From Paguma larvata (Eukaryota; Chordata; Mammalia; Carnivora; Viverridae): a DNA stretch of 64,000 nucleotides. Made by a program: the position numbers and the translations under genes. Position 1 is the first letter of the stretch. Each line of letters opens with the position of its first letter. Below are positions 24,091-35,986 of the stretch, piece by piece. The notes under the pieces are model-generated. The model saw nothing but the letters and a program-made list of their open reading frames with translations. It was not told the DNA's origin and made no database searches. The DNA lies in contig CM057841.1 in NCBI GenBank assembly GCA_030068075.1, positions 4,214,565 through 4,278,564 on the forward strand, written 5' to 3'.

Positions 24091-24388
24091 AAGCAGACTC
24101 ATAAATACAGAGAACTGAGAGCTGCCAGAGGGGAGGTGCAGTGGGGAGATGGATGATATGGGTGAAGGGGATTACAAGGTATGAATTTCCAGTTATAAAA
24201 TCAATCAATCAATCATGGGGGATTCGAAGTACAAGAATATAGTAACATTGCAATAATTTTGTATGGTGACACATGGTAGCTATACTTACCATGGCGAGCA
24301 TTGTGTAATGTATAGAATTACCAAATCCCTATGTTGAACACCTGAAACTAATTTTCTATATCAACTGTACTTTAATTAAAAAAATCAG
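24091..24388 (+). mobile_element. older L1 3' end
   Basis: Closing text 'taatgtatagaattaccaaa', 'cctgaaactaattttc' and 'caactgtactttaatt' marks an older L1 3'UTR placed directly after the previous L1. Contains a short (AATC)n run at about 24200. Confidence 0.75.
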
Positions 24389-24731
24389 TTTAGTAGAGGA
24401 TGCCCAATAATTTATTTTGGGCTAAGACTGATAATCTGCAATCTTTCTTTCATGAGACTACTTGTTAAATCTGGAAGGTAAAAAGAGCTGAGGAATACTA
24501 GCGACCTGAACACACATTTTGTCTAGAATTGGCAACTACTTTGCACATCTGTATTACCTGGTTCACCTGTCCCTATAAGTATGTGAGTTTCTCCAGAAAA
24601 ATGAAGACTATGCAAGAGAAGGAAAAGCTATGAGAAAAGATCCTGGCATTTAGTCTTCACCCTACCTAAGGGACTTGGGATGAGATTCGTGATCTTGGTA
24701 ATTGCTCTTATGCTCTCAGATACTGTTTTTT
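24389..24731. other. unassigned stretch
   Basis: No gene or repeat identified. Confidence 0.45.
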
Positions 24732-25136
24732 TAACGTTTATTTATTTTTTATTTTTTTAATATTTATTTTTGAGACAGAGCATGAGCGGGGGAGGGGCAG
24801 AGAGAGAGGGAGACACAGAATGTGAAGCAGGCTCCAGGCTCTGAGCTGTCAGCACAGAGCCCGACGCGGGGCTCGAACTCACAGACCCCGAGATCATGAC
24901 CTGAGCCGAAGTCGGACGCTCAACCGACTGAGCCACCCAGGCGCCCCTAACGTTTATTTTTGATAGAGTGTGAGCAGAGGAGGGACAGAGAGAGAGGGGA
25001 AAGACAGAGTCAGAAGCAGAACTCTGGCTCTGAGCTATCAGCACAGAGCCTGAGGCAGGGTTTGAACTCACTAGCTGTGAGATCATGACCTGAGCTGAAA
25101 TTGGATGCTTAACCAACTGAACCACCCAGGCACTCC
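24732..25136 (-). mobile_element. older felid SINE hosting a younger SINE
   Basis: The body and head of the outer copy (24948-25136, ending 'ccacccaggcactcc') are separated from its tail at 24732 by another SINE. Confidence 0.9.
24745..24947 (-). mobile_element. young felid SINE inside another SINE
   Basis: Near-consensus copy with CpG-rich 'gcccgacgcggggctcgaac'. 'taacgtttattt' at 24732-24743 and 24948-24959 flanks it. Confidence 0.93.
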
Positions 25137-26322
25137 TTTATACTCTTTCAACTGGTATAAATAATTACATCCATTTCAGAGATGTTTGGAAATGACTGAG
25201 TCAATGAACATATGCCTAGCAGAGTACCTAGTATGTTATTTCTCCCTAATACGCACATAAGTCTACAGATTTCTTTGGCCAGATCTTATGATGATAAAGC
25301 TTTGTGCTTATAATCTCGTCTAGTTTAAGCACTTTCTTTGGATGGGTCTAATCCCTTGGCTGGCGACTTTCATAAGACTTAGTAAGATGGAGGGAAACAA
25401 ACGAGGATGGAAGAATCAGAAAATCAGAAGACCAGACCCACATCCAATTCGTCACTGGTCTTCTTATAGCTTCCAGATCTGAAGACTGGATCTTTGGGGA
25501 TGGGGAAGTCACTTATTAGAAAAGTCAGGTTTCCTAAAAACTTTCCCCATCCTTGCCCACTATCCACAGTTTCATCTAATGTCTGTCTTCTCACAGAAAT
25601 CTTTGTGATGGATCTTTTGAAAGATTCTGACATTTCAGATGAGCTGTGCCTAGTAAGAAGTGGTCAACATGTTTACCAGATCTTGTTTTCATTTCCATAA
25701 ATCAAGCCTTCGGGTCTGTGGCAGTTCAATCTCCACTTAGTGTCTAGAGATTTGTTTTTACTGAGCTTCCCTTGATAGCACAGTAGGTCAAAGTCGGTAG
25801 GACCCAACTCTGCCATCTTCTGTCTCAAGCAGGGTCAGACTTAGGATCAAGGAATATAGGATCTAGGACATAAATATGGGATCAGGGACTCAAACTACAC
25901 AGCACCATCAAAGATGACATAGAAGATTCTGGTAGCCTGATATGAGCAGTGTTCGATAATCTGTTAACCATAGGTCTGAACTCTTTCTGGAACAATGATC
26001 TTAACAATGGACTTAGTAAACTTATGAGTTGAGGTAAATGTGGAGTATCAGTCCCAACACTTTCTGGGGAAGGCAGGCATCAGTTTCTCTAATATACTGT
26101 CTCTTTTGTGACTATTTTCCTTAATAGCCCATAAAAACACCAATGTTTTTGTGTACACATGTGTCCACCTGCAATGCTATCATGAATTCATACTGAAATG
26201 AAGGTGCATGCACTAAATGATGCTAATAAGGCTGTCTAACACTCAGGAGAAAATAGTTTTTTATCACTTCACACACCAACTCCAGGTAAATTAGTTAGTT
26301 AGCTGCATTAAGAAATAGTATT
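25137..26322. other. unassigned stretch
   Basis: Contains short frames at 25424-25700 only. No gene or recognised repeat. Confidence 0.42.
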
Positions 26323-26733
26323 AGGAAGCAACTGGGTGGGCTCAGTCAGTTGAGGATCAGATTTTTGATTTTGGCTCAGGTGGTGATCTCATGGTTCGTG
26401 GGATCGAGTCCTGTGACTGGCTCTGTGCTGAGTGTGGAGGCTGCTTAAGATTCTCTCTCTCTCCCCTGGGGCACCTGGGTGACTCAGTCAGTTAAGTGTC
26501 TCACTTTAGCTCAGGTCATGATCTCTCGGTCTGTGGATTTGAGCCCAATGTCGGGCTCTGTGCTGACAGCCTGGAGCCTGCTTTGGGTTCTTTGTCTCCC
26601 TCTCGCTTTCTGCCCCTCCCCCACTTATGCTCTCTCAAAAATAAGTAAAAGTGTTAAAAAAAAAAAAAAGGTTCTCTCCCTCTGCCACTTGTCTGCCCAC
26701 AGCCACACATTCTCTCAAAATAAAAAAAAAAGA
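26323..26733 (+). mobile_element. older carnivore SINE hosting a younger SINE
   Basis: Outer copy has the older body ('cgtgggatcgagtcctgtg', 'gtgtggaggctgcttaag'). Its CT-rich end and A tail resume at about 26670-26733 after the nested copy. Confidence 0.88.
26468..26669 (+). mobile_element. felid SINE nested in an older SINE
   Basis: Runs from 'ggggcacctgggtgactcag' to an A14 tail. The flanks are both CT-rich outer-SINE sequence ('ttctctctctctccc' and 'ttctctccctctgcc'). Confidence 0.9.
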
Positions 26734-27122
26734 AATAAGTTTGGAACTTGAAAAAACAAGCATAAAAATAAAAAATCACACATGTATGTATTTTCAGGTG
26801 GAAAACGTACACATAGAAGCAATAAGCTAATATAGAATACCAAAGTTAACAAAATTAGCCTTAATTCAGGAGCTCTGTTAATCACTGGTAAAACACTACC
26901 AGTTATATATAGAAGTTGGAAATAGAGACAAGAAATTAAAATGGTTATAACATGCAAAATATAGCTAAAATATTCAGAGCAGTGTATCTTATTGTTCAGA
27001 AAAAGACATTTATTCAAGTAATCTGAAAAGAAGCATTGCAGTGTGGTCAGGTGGGCATATAGATTGTTGGTGTAAAACAGTGATATCCTGTTGGGAAAGC
27101 AGACAGTATTAAAACTTTTTCA
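26734..27122. other. unassigned AT-rich stretch
   Basis: A 100-codon reverse frame (26715-27017) is hydrophobic and AT-driven, with no recognised family. Likely chance. Confidence 0.42.
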
Positions 27123-27318
27123 GGGGCACCTGGGTGGCTCAGTTGGTTAAGCATCCAACTTCAGCTGAGGTCATGATCTCACGGTTCGTGGGTTCGAGCC
27201 CCACGTTGGGCTCTGTGCTGACAGCTCAGAGCCTGGAGCCTGCTTCAGATTCTGTGTCTCCCTCTCTCTGTCCCTCCCCCACTTAGGCTCTGTCTCAAAA
27301 ATAAGTAAAACATAAAAA
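27123..27318 (+). mobile_element. felid SINE
   Basis: Full-length copy with 'ggggcacctgggtggctcag' head, 'gggttcgagccccacgttgg' and a short A-rich tail. Confidence 0.93.
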
Positions 27319-28096
27319 AAAGTTTTTCCATAAATTTAAGTATCTTTGTCTCAGTTTCGTCTTTTAAGAGCCTATGAAGTAGAACCACTAGGTGTCAATC
27401 GTATGTAATAAAGAATTCTTTAAGTTGTCCTACGGAATAGTATAAAATCGAAAACTGAAGACTGAAAAGAGAGCATAATTAAATATATCTAGTGTATCAA
27501 TGTTGTGTACCATAAACTCACTTAAATTCAAGTTTTCAAAGAATACTTAACAAGAGCTCCTACTTCAAGTTTTAGGAAAATAGAAATTGTGTAAGAGACT
27601 AGGTTTATAAAATCTGTGTACTTTCTTAGACAAACACATCCCTAGAAGGAAGTCAATTTGCTTAACACTGGCTATGCTTGTATAACACAGGTAAGGGTTT
27701 TTGGCTTTTAAAGCTTGGTTGTAGGGCTTTTCAAAGAATGTAAGTTTATTATGCAGTGATGAAGGTTAAACCCCATGAAATCCACTCCTCCCCCTAAATC
27801 TCAACTTATTTCCCTCCTTTGACTTCTGTTTTACACCATCCTCTGTCTTTGAAGTTCCCCCTTGGGATTCAGATTCTTTTTAAGAGTTAAGATGGGGTCC
27901 AATGCCCACCCAAGGAAACAAGGAAAATAAATGCAAAAGGCCTGAAGTATCCTGAGTCATGTGGCTCAACAACTGAGAACCAAACAGCTACATACTCTGA
28001 GCACCTTTGAGCAGACCTTCTCAAATACTGTTTCCCAGAAGAATCACTGTAGGAATTCTTTAAAATCCTGTTAAACACAAAATGCATACCAGACTT
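27319..28096. other. unassigned stretch
   Basis: No gene or repeat identified. Confidence 0.45.
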
Positions 28097-28864
28097 GAAA
28101 ATTCCCTAAGCAAATTCTACAACACAAGAAAAAAAAAAAACAGGTGTTGGCAAGGATACAGAGAAAGGGCAACACTCTTGCACTGTTGTTGGGAATGCAA
28201 ACTGGTGCAGCCACTCTGGAAAACAGTATGGAAGTGCCTTAAAAAGTTAAAAATAGAAATACCCTATGACCCAGAGATTGCACTCCTAGGTACTTACCCA
28301 AAGAATACAAAAGTATTAATTCAAAGGGATACCGGTACCCTGATGTTTTTAGCAGCATTATCAGCAATAGCCAAACCATGGAAAGAGCTCAAGTGTCCAT
28401 TGACTGATTCATGGATAAAGAAGATGTGGTATATGTATATAGATGATGGATATATATAATAGCATATTATTCAGCCATAAAAGAATGAAATCTTGCCATT
28501 TGCAAGGACATGGATGGAGGTAGAGTGTATCATGCTAAGTGAAACAAGTCAGAGAAAAACAAGTACCATCAAATTTCACTCATATGTAAAACTTAAGAAA
28601 TGAAACAAAGGAGCCAAGGAAAAAGAGAGAGGCAAGCCAAGTAACAGATACTCAACTATAGAGAACAAACCGATGGGTACCCGAGTGTGGGGGATGGGTT
28701 AATTAGCTGATGGATATTAAGAAGGGCACTTGTGAGGAGCATCAAGTGTCGGATGCAAGTGTTGAATCACTATTGTACACCTGACACTAGTATCACACTG
28801 TTAACCAACTGGAATTTGAATAAAAACTTTGAAAATAAAAATTTTTTTAAAAAGAAAATTCCCT
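28097..28864 (+). mobile_element. 5'-truncated older L1 with TSD
   Basis: ORF2 end ('[19 protein letters not shown]', '[19 protein letters not shown]') and 3'UTR. 'gaaaattccct' at 28097-28107 and 28854-28864 flanks it. One A-rich gap sits in the start of the coding part. Confidence 0.9.
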
Positions 28865-28934
28865 GGGCAGAAGAATTAAAACCACATCAGCAAAACTAAA
28901 TCTACCTTATTTCATGGACATAAGTGAAACTGAA

Positions 28935-29097
28935 GTTGTTTCTTGTAAATACCTGATAACCATGAAACTTAACATCGATAGTGAGCACTTATGGCAAACA
29001 CGGAATAATATATAGAATTGTTGAATCACTATGTCGTACACCTGAAACTAAAGTAACATGGTAGGTTAATCATATCAGTTAAATACAAGAGATTTTT
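28935..29097 (+). mobile_element. ancient L1 3' end fragment
   Basis: 'tatagaattgttgaatcac' and 'gtacacctgaaactaaag' match the end of an older L1 3'UTR. Confidence 0.65.
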
Positions 29098-29397
29098 TAA
29101 AAAGAAACTTAAACCATCTTCCTAAAAACGTGTACGATAATCGCTTCGAAACCATCCCCTGCCATCTGGAAGTCCTCTCCAGAATCACCAACTGTTGTAA
29201 AGGTTAAACAAACTCATTTTCACTTTATAAGCTATACTGTAACATCATGCCACTGAGCTTCATATTAGTTTTGAACTTGAGAGCTCTCAGTTCAAAAACC
29301 ATTGTAAGATGTACAATAAGCTCTTACAAAATCTATTTCACTGATTTGGTGGTTTTAGTTTTGCTATTTGTTTTTTTATTTTTTATTTTTTTACAAT

Positions 29398-29522
29398 CCC
29401 AATGCCCAGAAATATCCATACCTGTTAAACAAGAAGCTTTAGAATTTAGATCCAAAAATCCATGTTTTCTTACAATTCCCCCAAATGACTTACACACGCA
29501 GCCAAAATTGAGAACCAGTGCC
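29398..29522 (+). mobile_element. possible MER5A hAT element
   Basis: The closing phrase 'cagccaaaattgagaaccag' and preceding text fit a diverged MER5A. The left end is unclear. Confidence 0.45.
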
Positions 29523-30554
29523 TTAGAACACAGTTGAGGATCTCTCAAAGTTGAGAAGCTGTAGCTCAGCCTTAAAATATCCTCTAACATCGTAGATACC
29601 AAACAGAAGGATGGTGTCCATGGTAAGGCCACAAGCATGAGTTTCTAGTTAAGAAAAACAGCATAAAAACAACAACTAAAAACTGGAAAATTTCAGTAAC
29701 AAAATAAATAACAGGATTTTAAAATCAAAATAAGCAAATTGGCAAGAATGGTAACTCACCAACCCTGACACCAAGTCTCCTGGCCCAGTTCCTAAAGCAA
29801 GCAAGCAAGCCAGGGAAGTGGGAAGGGAAAGTCTACGCCCACCCAGAGATGGGCGGGTTAATCCCTCCGCTTTTTATTGACTGAGGTAGGTTCTAGATAA
29901 CCAGGTTCACGATGGAAAGGAACACTTCTTCACCTGGGTTTTTGTGCCTCAACCGTTTTTCTCCACATAGACCTTTGTTTTCGGGTCTGCTGATAACAAG
30001 ATAGTACAGACCCAACTTGTGATTGTGGAGCTCTTGGGGAATCTGGCAAAGAACCCCCAAAACAATTGATGGAGGCAGTGCCAAAGGAAAAGAACTTCTC
30101 TTCTGGTAATCTTAACTTCAGATAACCGTCTGTTCCATGAACTGCATCAGGTGAATATTCCGTGCAATCTGCATCAAGTTCTGGCAAGGGGCCTTTCTGA
30201 TGAGTACGTTTAACAGGTGATGGGATTCATGGAGGCACTGCCTAGATCCTAAACCCTGAGGGCGCCAGATTTGCTGCACAGCTGGAATCGCTTGACGTCT
30301 CTGATGCTGAATGATGACTTGCTCCTGCAGGCACCCTGTTTTCATCAGCAGAGAGTATTTACTAGTAAATGTAATTCTTCATATTTCACAGATTACAGAA
30401 GAAAAAAAATCACCTTAATAAGTAAAAAAAGGGTAAATCTAGAAGATTCCATGTCTATTTGTGCTCTTAGATATATTTTTGTAAATGAGGAAAGAAAGGA
30501 TTTTTCTTAATCCTTTCCAAAAGAGCATTTAAAAAACAAGCAGCCAAAATCTCA
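29523..30554. other. unassigned stretch with overlapping - strand open frames
   Basis: - strand frames of 63, 85 and 75 codons overlap at 29893-30345 in more than one phase. I recognise no family in them. The stretch is free of young repeats and less AT-rich than its surroundings. It could be an old retrocopy, unannotated exon material or chance. Confidence 0.35.
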
Positions 30555-30985
30555 TAATGGAAAAATGAAAGCCGAATACCTTTTAGGATATGAGACAAAC
30601 ATACCCTCTGTCCTCAGTCTTATTTCAATGTAGTGCTGAAACAGTAGCCAATTCAGTGGGACAAGAAAAAGAACTTGGAAAAGGGCAAATTTGAAAGTAT
30701 ATGAAATAATTTGGTATATCTGTACAAACTCCCTCCCCCAAATCTATGGAAAAAACTGTTAGGAGTAATACTGTATCATATACTTAAAAGTTGCTAAGAG
30801 AGCAGCTCTTAAGTGTCCTCACCACACAAACACCCAAAAAGGGTAATTATGAGATGTGGTGAAGGTGTGAGCTAATCGATCCTGGGGTGGCAATCATTCC
30901 ACAATATATTAGTGTATCAAATCAACTTCCTATGCCCTTCAACTTACACAATGTCTTATGCCAATTATATCTCAATAAAGCTGGG
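30555..30985 (+). mobile_element. ancient L1 remnants (ORF2 piece and 3' end)
   Basis: 30555-30700 resembles the reverse-transcriptase region of L1 ORF2 with heavy decay. 30930-30985 ('caacttacacaatgtctta', 'tatatctcaataaagctgg') is a typical old L1 end. Confidence 0.5.
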
Positions 30986-31017
30986 GGAAAATAAATGTTT
31001 CCAAGCTTTTATTTTAT

Positions 31018-31227
31018 TTTATTTTTTATTTTTATTTTTTTTATTTTTGAGAGACAGAGAGTTAGCAAGGGAAGGGCAGAGAAAGAGGGAGATAAGGAAT
31101 CTGAAGCAGGCTCCAGGCTCTGAGCTGTCCGTGCAGAGCCCTATGCGGGGCTCGAACTCACAGACCGTGAGATAATGACCTAAGCTGAAGCCGGCCGCTT
31201 AACCGACTGAGCCACCCAGGTGCCCCT
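31018..31227 (-). mobile_element. felid SINE, left arm of an inverted pair
   Basis: Reverse-oriented copy with an expanded T/A-rich tail (31010-31045), ending 'gccacccaggtgcccct'. A + strand copy starts 24 bases later. Confidence 0.93.
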
Positions 31228-31238
31228 CCCAAGGTTTT

Positions 31239-31477
31239 AAAAGGCAATTTGGGGGCACCTGGGTGGCTCAGTCAGTTAAACGGCTGACTTCAGCTCAGGT
31301 CATGATCTCATGGTTCATGAGTTCGAGCCCCACGTCGGGCTCTGTGCTGATGGCTCAGAGCCTGGAGCCTGCTTTGGATTCTGTATCTCCCCCTCTCTCT
31401 GTCCTTTCCCTGTTCATGCTCTATCTCTATGTCTCTCAAAAATAAGTAAACATTTAAAAAAAATAAAAGGCAATTTG
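31239..31477 (+). mobile_element. felid SINE with TSD, right arm of an inverted pair
   Basis: 'aaaaggcaatttg' at 31239-31251 and 31465-31477 flanks a full-length copy with 'gttcgagccccacgtcggg'. Confidence 0.95.
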
Positions 31478-31544
31478 ATGGATACAAAAATTCATGTACA
31501 TTTCTATAAATAAATCTAGTTAGAATTTGAAATTCAAGAGGATG

Positions 31545-32098
31545 TCATAAATCAATCAGAGAAAAATAAATATATGATTTCACTCATGGAATTTAAGAAA
31601 CACAACAGATGAACATAGAGAAATGGAAGGAAAAAGAAGATAAAAACATAGAGGGTGGCAAACAATAAGAGACTCTTTAAAAAAATTTTTTAACGTTTAT
31701 TTATTTTTGAGACACAGGGGGAGACAGACCTTCAGCGGGGTAGGAACAGAGAGACGGAGACACAGAATCAGAAGCAGGCTCTAGGCTCTGAGCTGTCAGC
31801 ACAGAGCCCGACGAGGAGCTTGAACTCATGAACTGTGAGGTGATAACCTGAGCTGAAGTTGGATGCTCAACTGACTGAGGCACCCAGATGCCCCAGATAA
31901 AAGGCTCTTAAATACAGAGAATGGACTGAGGTTTGCTGGAGGACAGGTGTGTGTGTGTGTGGGGGGGGGAGCGTTAAACAGGTGATGGGCATTAAGGAGG
32001 GCACTCGTTGGGATGAGCGTTGGGTGTCATATGTAAGTGATGAATTACTAAGTTCAACTCCTGAAACCACTACTACGTTGTACGTTAACTAACTTGCA
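31545..32098 (+). mobile_element. older L1 3' end split by a SINE
   Basis: Begins 'caatcagagaaaaataaat'. The 3'UTR resumes after the SINE at 31895 with 'ggctcttaaatacagagaa' and ends 'acgttaactaacttgcag'. A small GT/G-rich run lies near 31948-31970. Confidence 0.88.
31677..31894 (-). mobile_element. felid SINE nested in L1 3'UTR
   Basis: Flanked by the near-repeats 'ataagagactctt' (31665-31677) and 'ataaaaggctctt' (31896-31908). Confidence 0.9.
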
Positions 32099-32100
32099 GT

Positions 32101-32390
32101 TAGTCAGTCAGAGAAAGACTGATACCATATATTTTCACGCACAGGTGGATTTTGAGAGACTTAGCAGAAGATCATGGGGGAAGGGAAGAGGGGGGAAAAA
32201 AGTCACAGAGAGGGAGGGAGGCAAAACATAAGAGACTCTTAAATATCAAGAACAAACTGAGCATTGATGGGGGGTGTGGGAGAGGGGAGAGTGGGTGACA
32301 GGCATTGAGGAGGGCACTTGTTGGGATGAGCACTGGGTGTTGTATGGAAACCAATTTGACAATAAATTATATAAAAATTTTTTTTAAATT
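32101..32390 (+). mobile_element. young L1 3' end
   Basis: Starts 'gtcagtcagagaaagactg', runs through the 3'UTR, and ends 'ccaatttgacaataaatta'. It abuts the older L1 3' end directly. Confidence 0.9.
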
Positions 32391-32794
32391 GGAGATCAGT
32401 GAACAACAATGACAAAAGAACGTAGCTTTTAGAATTCCATTTCACCTCGCTGGGTATCTTGATAGGATCCAAGATTGTATTTGTCTTTTTGAAGAACTAT
32501 CTCCCAACAACTAGTATGGATTTTTCATCAGATAGAAAACTGCTAGCTTGTTTGAATTAATAATCCTCCAACTACTTTATTTACCATTAAGAGATAATCT
32601 TTTTTTTTTTTTTTGACAATTTGTAGACTCCATAATATTCTTATGTTGGTACTATTATTGTTGGTCTTTCCAACTGAGATTTGATGTTATAAACATGTCC
32701 CCTTGATATTTTTCTAGGGCTTAACATCAAGTGTTTTTGAAATTTATGTAATATTTAAAATGATACATTGGAAGTAACTTGTAAAAAGAAAGGT
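32391..32794. other. unassigned stretch
   Basis: Contains a T15 run (about 32600-32614). Nothing else recognised. Confidence 0.45.
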
Positions 32795-32957
32795 GAAATA
32801 TGCAATAAAAGGCATCTAAGGAAGAAGTAAAACTATCACTGTTTGTAGATGACATATTACTCTATGTAGAAAAGTCTAAAGACTCAACCACAAAAAAAAA
32901 CCACTAGTAGAACTGATAAATGAATTCAGTAAAGTTGCAGTATAAAAAATCAATATA

Positions 32958-33460
32958 TAACAGGAGTGCTGATGCATAGGGGCACATGTACACCGATGTT
33001 TATAGCAGCACTTTCAACAATAGCCAAATCTTGGAAAGAGACTAAGTGTCCATCAACTGGTGAATGGATACAGAAGATGTGGTATATATACACAATGGAA
33101 TACTACGCAGCAATGAGAAAGAATGAAATCTGGCCATGTGTGGCAACATGGATGGAACTGGAGGGTATTATGCTGAGTAAAATAAGTCAGGCAGAGAAAG
33201 ATACCATATGTTTCCATGCATAGGTGGACTTTGTGAGACTTAACAGAAAACCAGGGAGGAGCGGAAGAGGGGAAGGAAAAAAGCCACAGAGAGGGATTGA
33301 GACAAAACATAAGAAACTCTCAAATGCTAAGAACAAACTGAGGGATGGGACAGGTATGGGAGGGGGGAGAGTGGATGATGGGCACTGAGCAGGGCACAGG
33401 TTGGGATGAGCACTGGGTGTTCTTGTATGGAAACCAATCTCACAATAAAAAATAATTAAT
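32958..33460 (+). mobile_element. young L1 nested in the old L1
   Basis: ORF2 end ('[17 protein letters not shown]') and 3'UTR. 'aaaaaatcaatata' occurs at 32944-32957 and 33461-33474. Confidence 0.94.
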
Positions 33461-33865
33461 AAAAAATCAATATACAGAAATCGGTTGCATTTCTATACAC
33501 TGTTAATGAAGCAGCAGAGAGAGAAATTAAGAAAACAATCCCATTTATAATTGCATAATAAAAAATAAAATACATAGGAATAAAGTTAACCAAGGAGGTG
33601 AAAGACCTGTACTCTGAAAACTATCAAACACTGATGAAAGAAATTGAGGGGGACATACATGGGAAAATATTCCATGCCCATGTATTGGAAGAAGAAATAT
33701 TGTGAAAATGTCCATACTACTCAAAATAGTCTATAGATTCAAGACAATCCCTATCAAAATACCAGTAGCATTTTTCACAGAATGGGAACAAATAATACGA
33801 AAATTTGGATGGAACCACAAAAGATCCCCGTAACCCAAGCAATCTTGAGAAAGAAAAACAAAACA

Positions 33866-34245
33866 GGAAGTGTCACAGGCAGAAGGAGACTGAGCCAAGG
33901 GCTTTGTCCTCAGCACTGAGGGAAGGGGCCTCATTTCCATTCCCTCTCAACTATGAGCTCCAGGCGTAGGGGGCTGCCCCTCTAGGCCTGCCCTGGCTTC
34001 CCTAAAACAGCTTTCTTCTTCTGTTCCTCATTCCCAAGCCCCAAGGATAATCACTTTTCCACCCCACCCTCACCAAGTTCAAAACCAAATCTGCTAACTG
34101 CCCCCTCCCTTCCCACAGTTTTCCCTGTGTTTGCTGTAGCTGGATCTGCCCCCCTCCCCGCCCTGCCCCAGAGCCACAAAACTCTGGGCCTGGTGTAGTC
34201 TGCACCCATCACTTGAGTCTAAAGATGATGAACTTCCAAAAAATA
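33866..34245. other. GC-rich insert of unknown origin inside L1
   Basis: About 380 bases, much richer in C and G than their surroundings, separate two stretches of the same L1 ORF2. The right edge is A-rich ('aaaaaatacaaaaag'), as expected of a retroposed transcript; the left edge begins 'agtgtcacaggcag'. I recognise neither a gene 3'UTR nor an LTR family. A solo LTR starting at 'tgtcacagg' is the main alternative. Confidence 0.5.
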
Positions 34246-35529
34246 CAAAAAGAAAAAAGTCTATAGTAATTAAGACTTATTGTGACATGGAGAGACAAAT
34301 GAATCAGTGGAACAAAAGACTCCAGAAGCAAAGTCAATCAATGTAAAAAGTTGCTTCATAACAGATTGCTGGGCAGTGGGGAAGGCAAACTATTCATTAA
34401 ATGGAGAGAGTACTTTTTTTATGTTAATTGAAAAGAAAAAAAGATCCCTTCTCTCCCTATCCTAGATGAATACGATTCATGCGGATGAATACTTCTGTGT
34501 GAAAAGCCAAACTATCATTTTCAAAGACAATATAAGATATCCATATGACTTGGGTTAGGGAATGATTTATTTTGGGGGAGGCGAATGATTTATTCTTAAA
34601 AAAGACTCATAAAATAAACCTGGATAAGTTTGACTTCCTTAAAAGTAAAAACCGATCAGCAAATGATCCCATGAGCAAGAAATACAAACCACAAACTGGG
34701 AGAAGACATAACCATCCTACGTTACTGGCCAAGGATCATTAACAGAAAACATAGGCACTTCTGTGTGCAAATAAAAGCAGAAAATAACCAGTGGGAGTAG
34801 AAGTAAAGTGATAAAAAGGCACTTCACACACACAAAGGCAACAAATGTCCCCTGGACATGAGGAAACTGCTGATCTTTATTAGCAATCTTGCAAAGGCTA
34901 AGGAAAGCAACAATGAAACACTCAATACTTAGCAAGTATTTTCGAAGTTTGACATCATCAGGGATGAGCAGAGATGTGCAGCCATGGGGACATTCATCTA
35001 CGTCTGATGGTAATATAATTTGGTTAGAACACCTGGAAATAGGCATAGGCAGTCACAGCCTGGGCATCCTCCATTAACCTGGTGATTGAACTCTTAAATA
35101 ATACATTCTGACACATGTGAACTAGGGTATATGTTCAGGAATGTTCAACACGGCATTGTTCATCTTAACGACAATTGAGAAAAACTATCACCGGCAAAAT
35201 GGATAAACTAACAAATTCATATACTTAGATACTCTAAGGCAGTAAAAACAATAAATGAACCACAGCTAAAACAAATTTAACGTGGATAAATCTCAAGAAC
35301 ATAATGGTAAGTGAAAGAAACAGGTCCTAGAAAGACAAATGCTCTCCAATTCAAAATCAGGGAAAAACGAAACATATCTCTTAGATATCTATCAGAGAGA
35401 AAAATAAAAAGAAGGTTGAGAGGAGTAGCTGATAACAAAATCACTTCATTTGGCAACTACTGAGGGTGGAAAGGGCATGAGGTTGGGGCTGGGTGGACAG
35501 AACATGCAAAGGTCCTTTTAATGTCTATT

Positions 35530-35727
35530 TCTTTTTTTTATGTTTATTTTTGAGAGAGAGAGAGAGAGCCCAACCGGGGAGGGGGCAGCAAGAGGGGGAC
35601 ACATGATCCTAAGTGGGCTCTGTGCTGACAGCAGAGAACCCAGTGTGGGGCTTGAACTCATGAACAGTGAGATCATGACATGACCTGAACTCAGATGCTC
35701 AACTGGCTGAGCCACCCAGGTGCGCCT
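35530..35727 (-). mobile_element. felid SINE, first of two at one target
   Basis: Preceded by 'taatgtctatt' (35519-35529) and followed by 'taatgcctatt' (35729-35739). Confidence 0.92.
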
Positions 35728-35745
35728 ATAATGCCTATTTCATTT

Positions 35746-35975
35746 TTAATTTTTTTAATGTTTATTTATTTTTGAGAGAAAAACAGAGCATGAGTCAGGG
35801 AGGAGCAGAAAGAGGGGGAGGGGCAGAGAGAGAGGGAGACACAGAATCTGAAACCGGCTCCAGGCTCTGAGCTGTCAGCACAGAGCCTGACACAGGGCTT
35901 GAACTCAGGAATGGTGAGATCATGACCTAGACCGAAGTCAGATGCTTAACTAAATGAGCCACCCAGGTGCCCCTA
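35746..35975 (-). mobile_element. felid SINE, second of two at one target
   Basis: Reverse-oriented copy with a duplicated purine-rich segment. Followed by a third copy of the target, 'taatgtctatt' (35976-35986). Confidence 0.92.
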
Positions 35976-35986
35976 TAATGTCTATT

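Larger units (their letters stand above)
32795..35510 (+). mobile_element. old L1 ORF2 with two nested insertions
   Basis: Diverged ORF2: 'ctgtttgtagatgacatatt' encodes the FxDD-type catalytic motif near 32840. It continues at 33475-33865 and again from about 34250 to 35510. Many stops; inactive. A young L1 and an unidentified GC-rich block interrupt it. Confidence 0.8.

Noticed and set aside
24757..25125. Recurring frames reading '[19 protein letters not shown]' and '[18 protein letters not shown]' at many positions
   Set aside because: They are the translated antisense of the SINE body and recur at every SINE; not a protein family.
26715..27017. 100-codon hydrophobic - strand frame
   Set aside because: AT-rich composition alone gives Phe/Leu/Ile-rich frames. 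No start context, splice sites or homology recognised.
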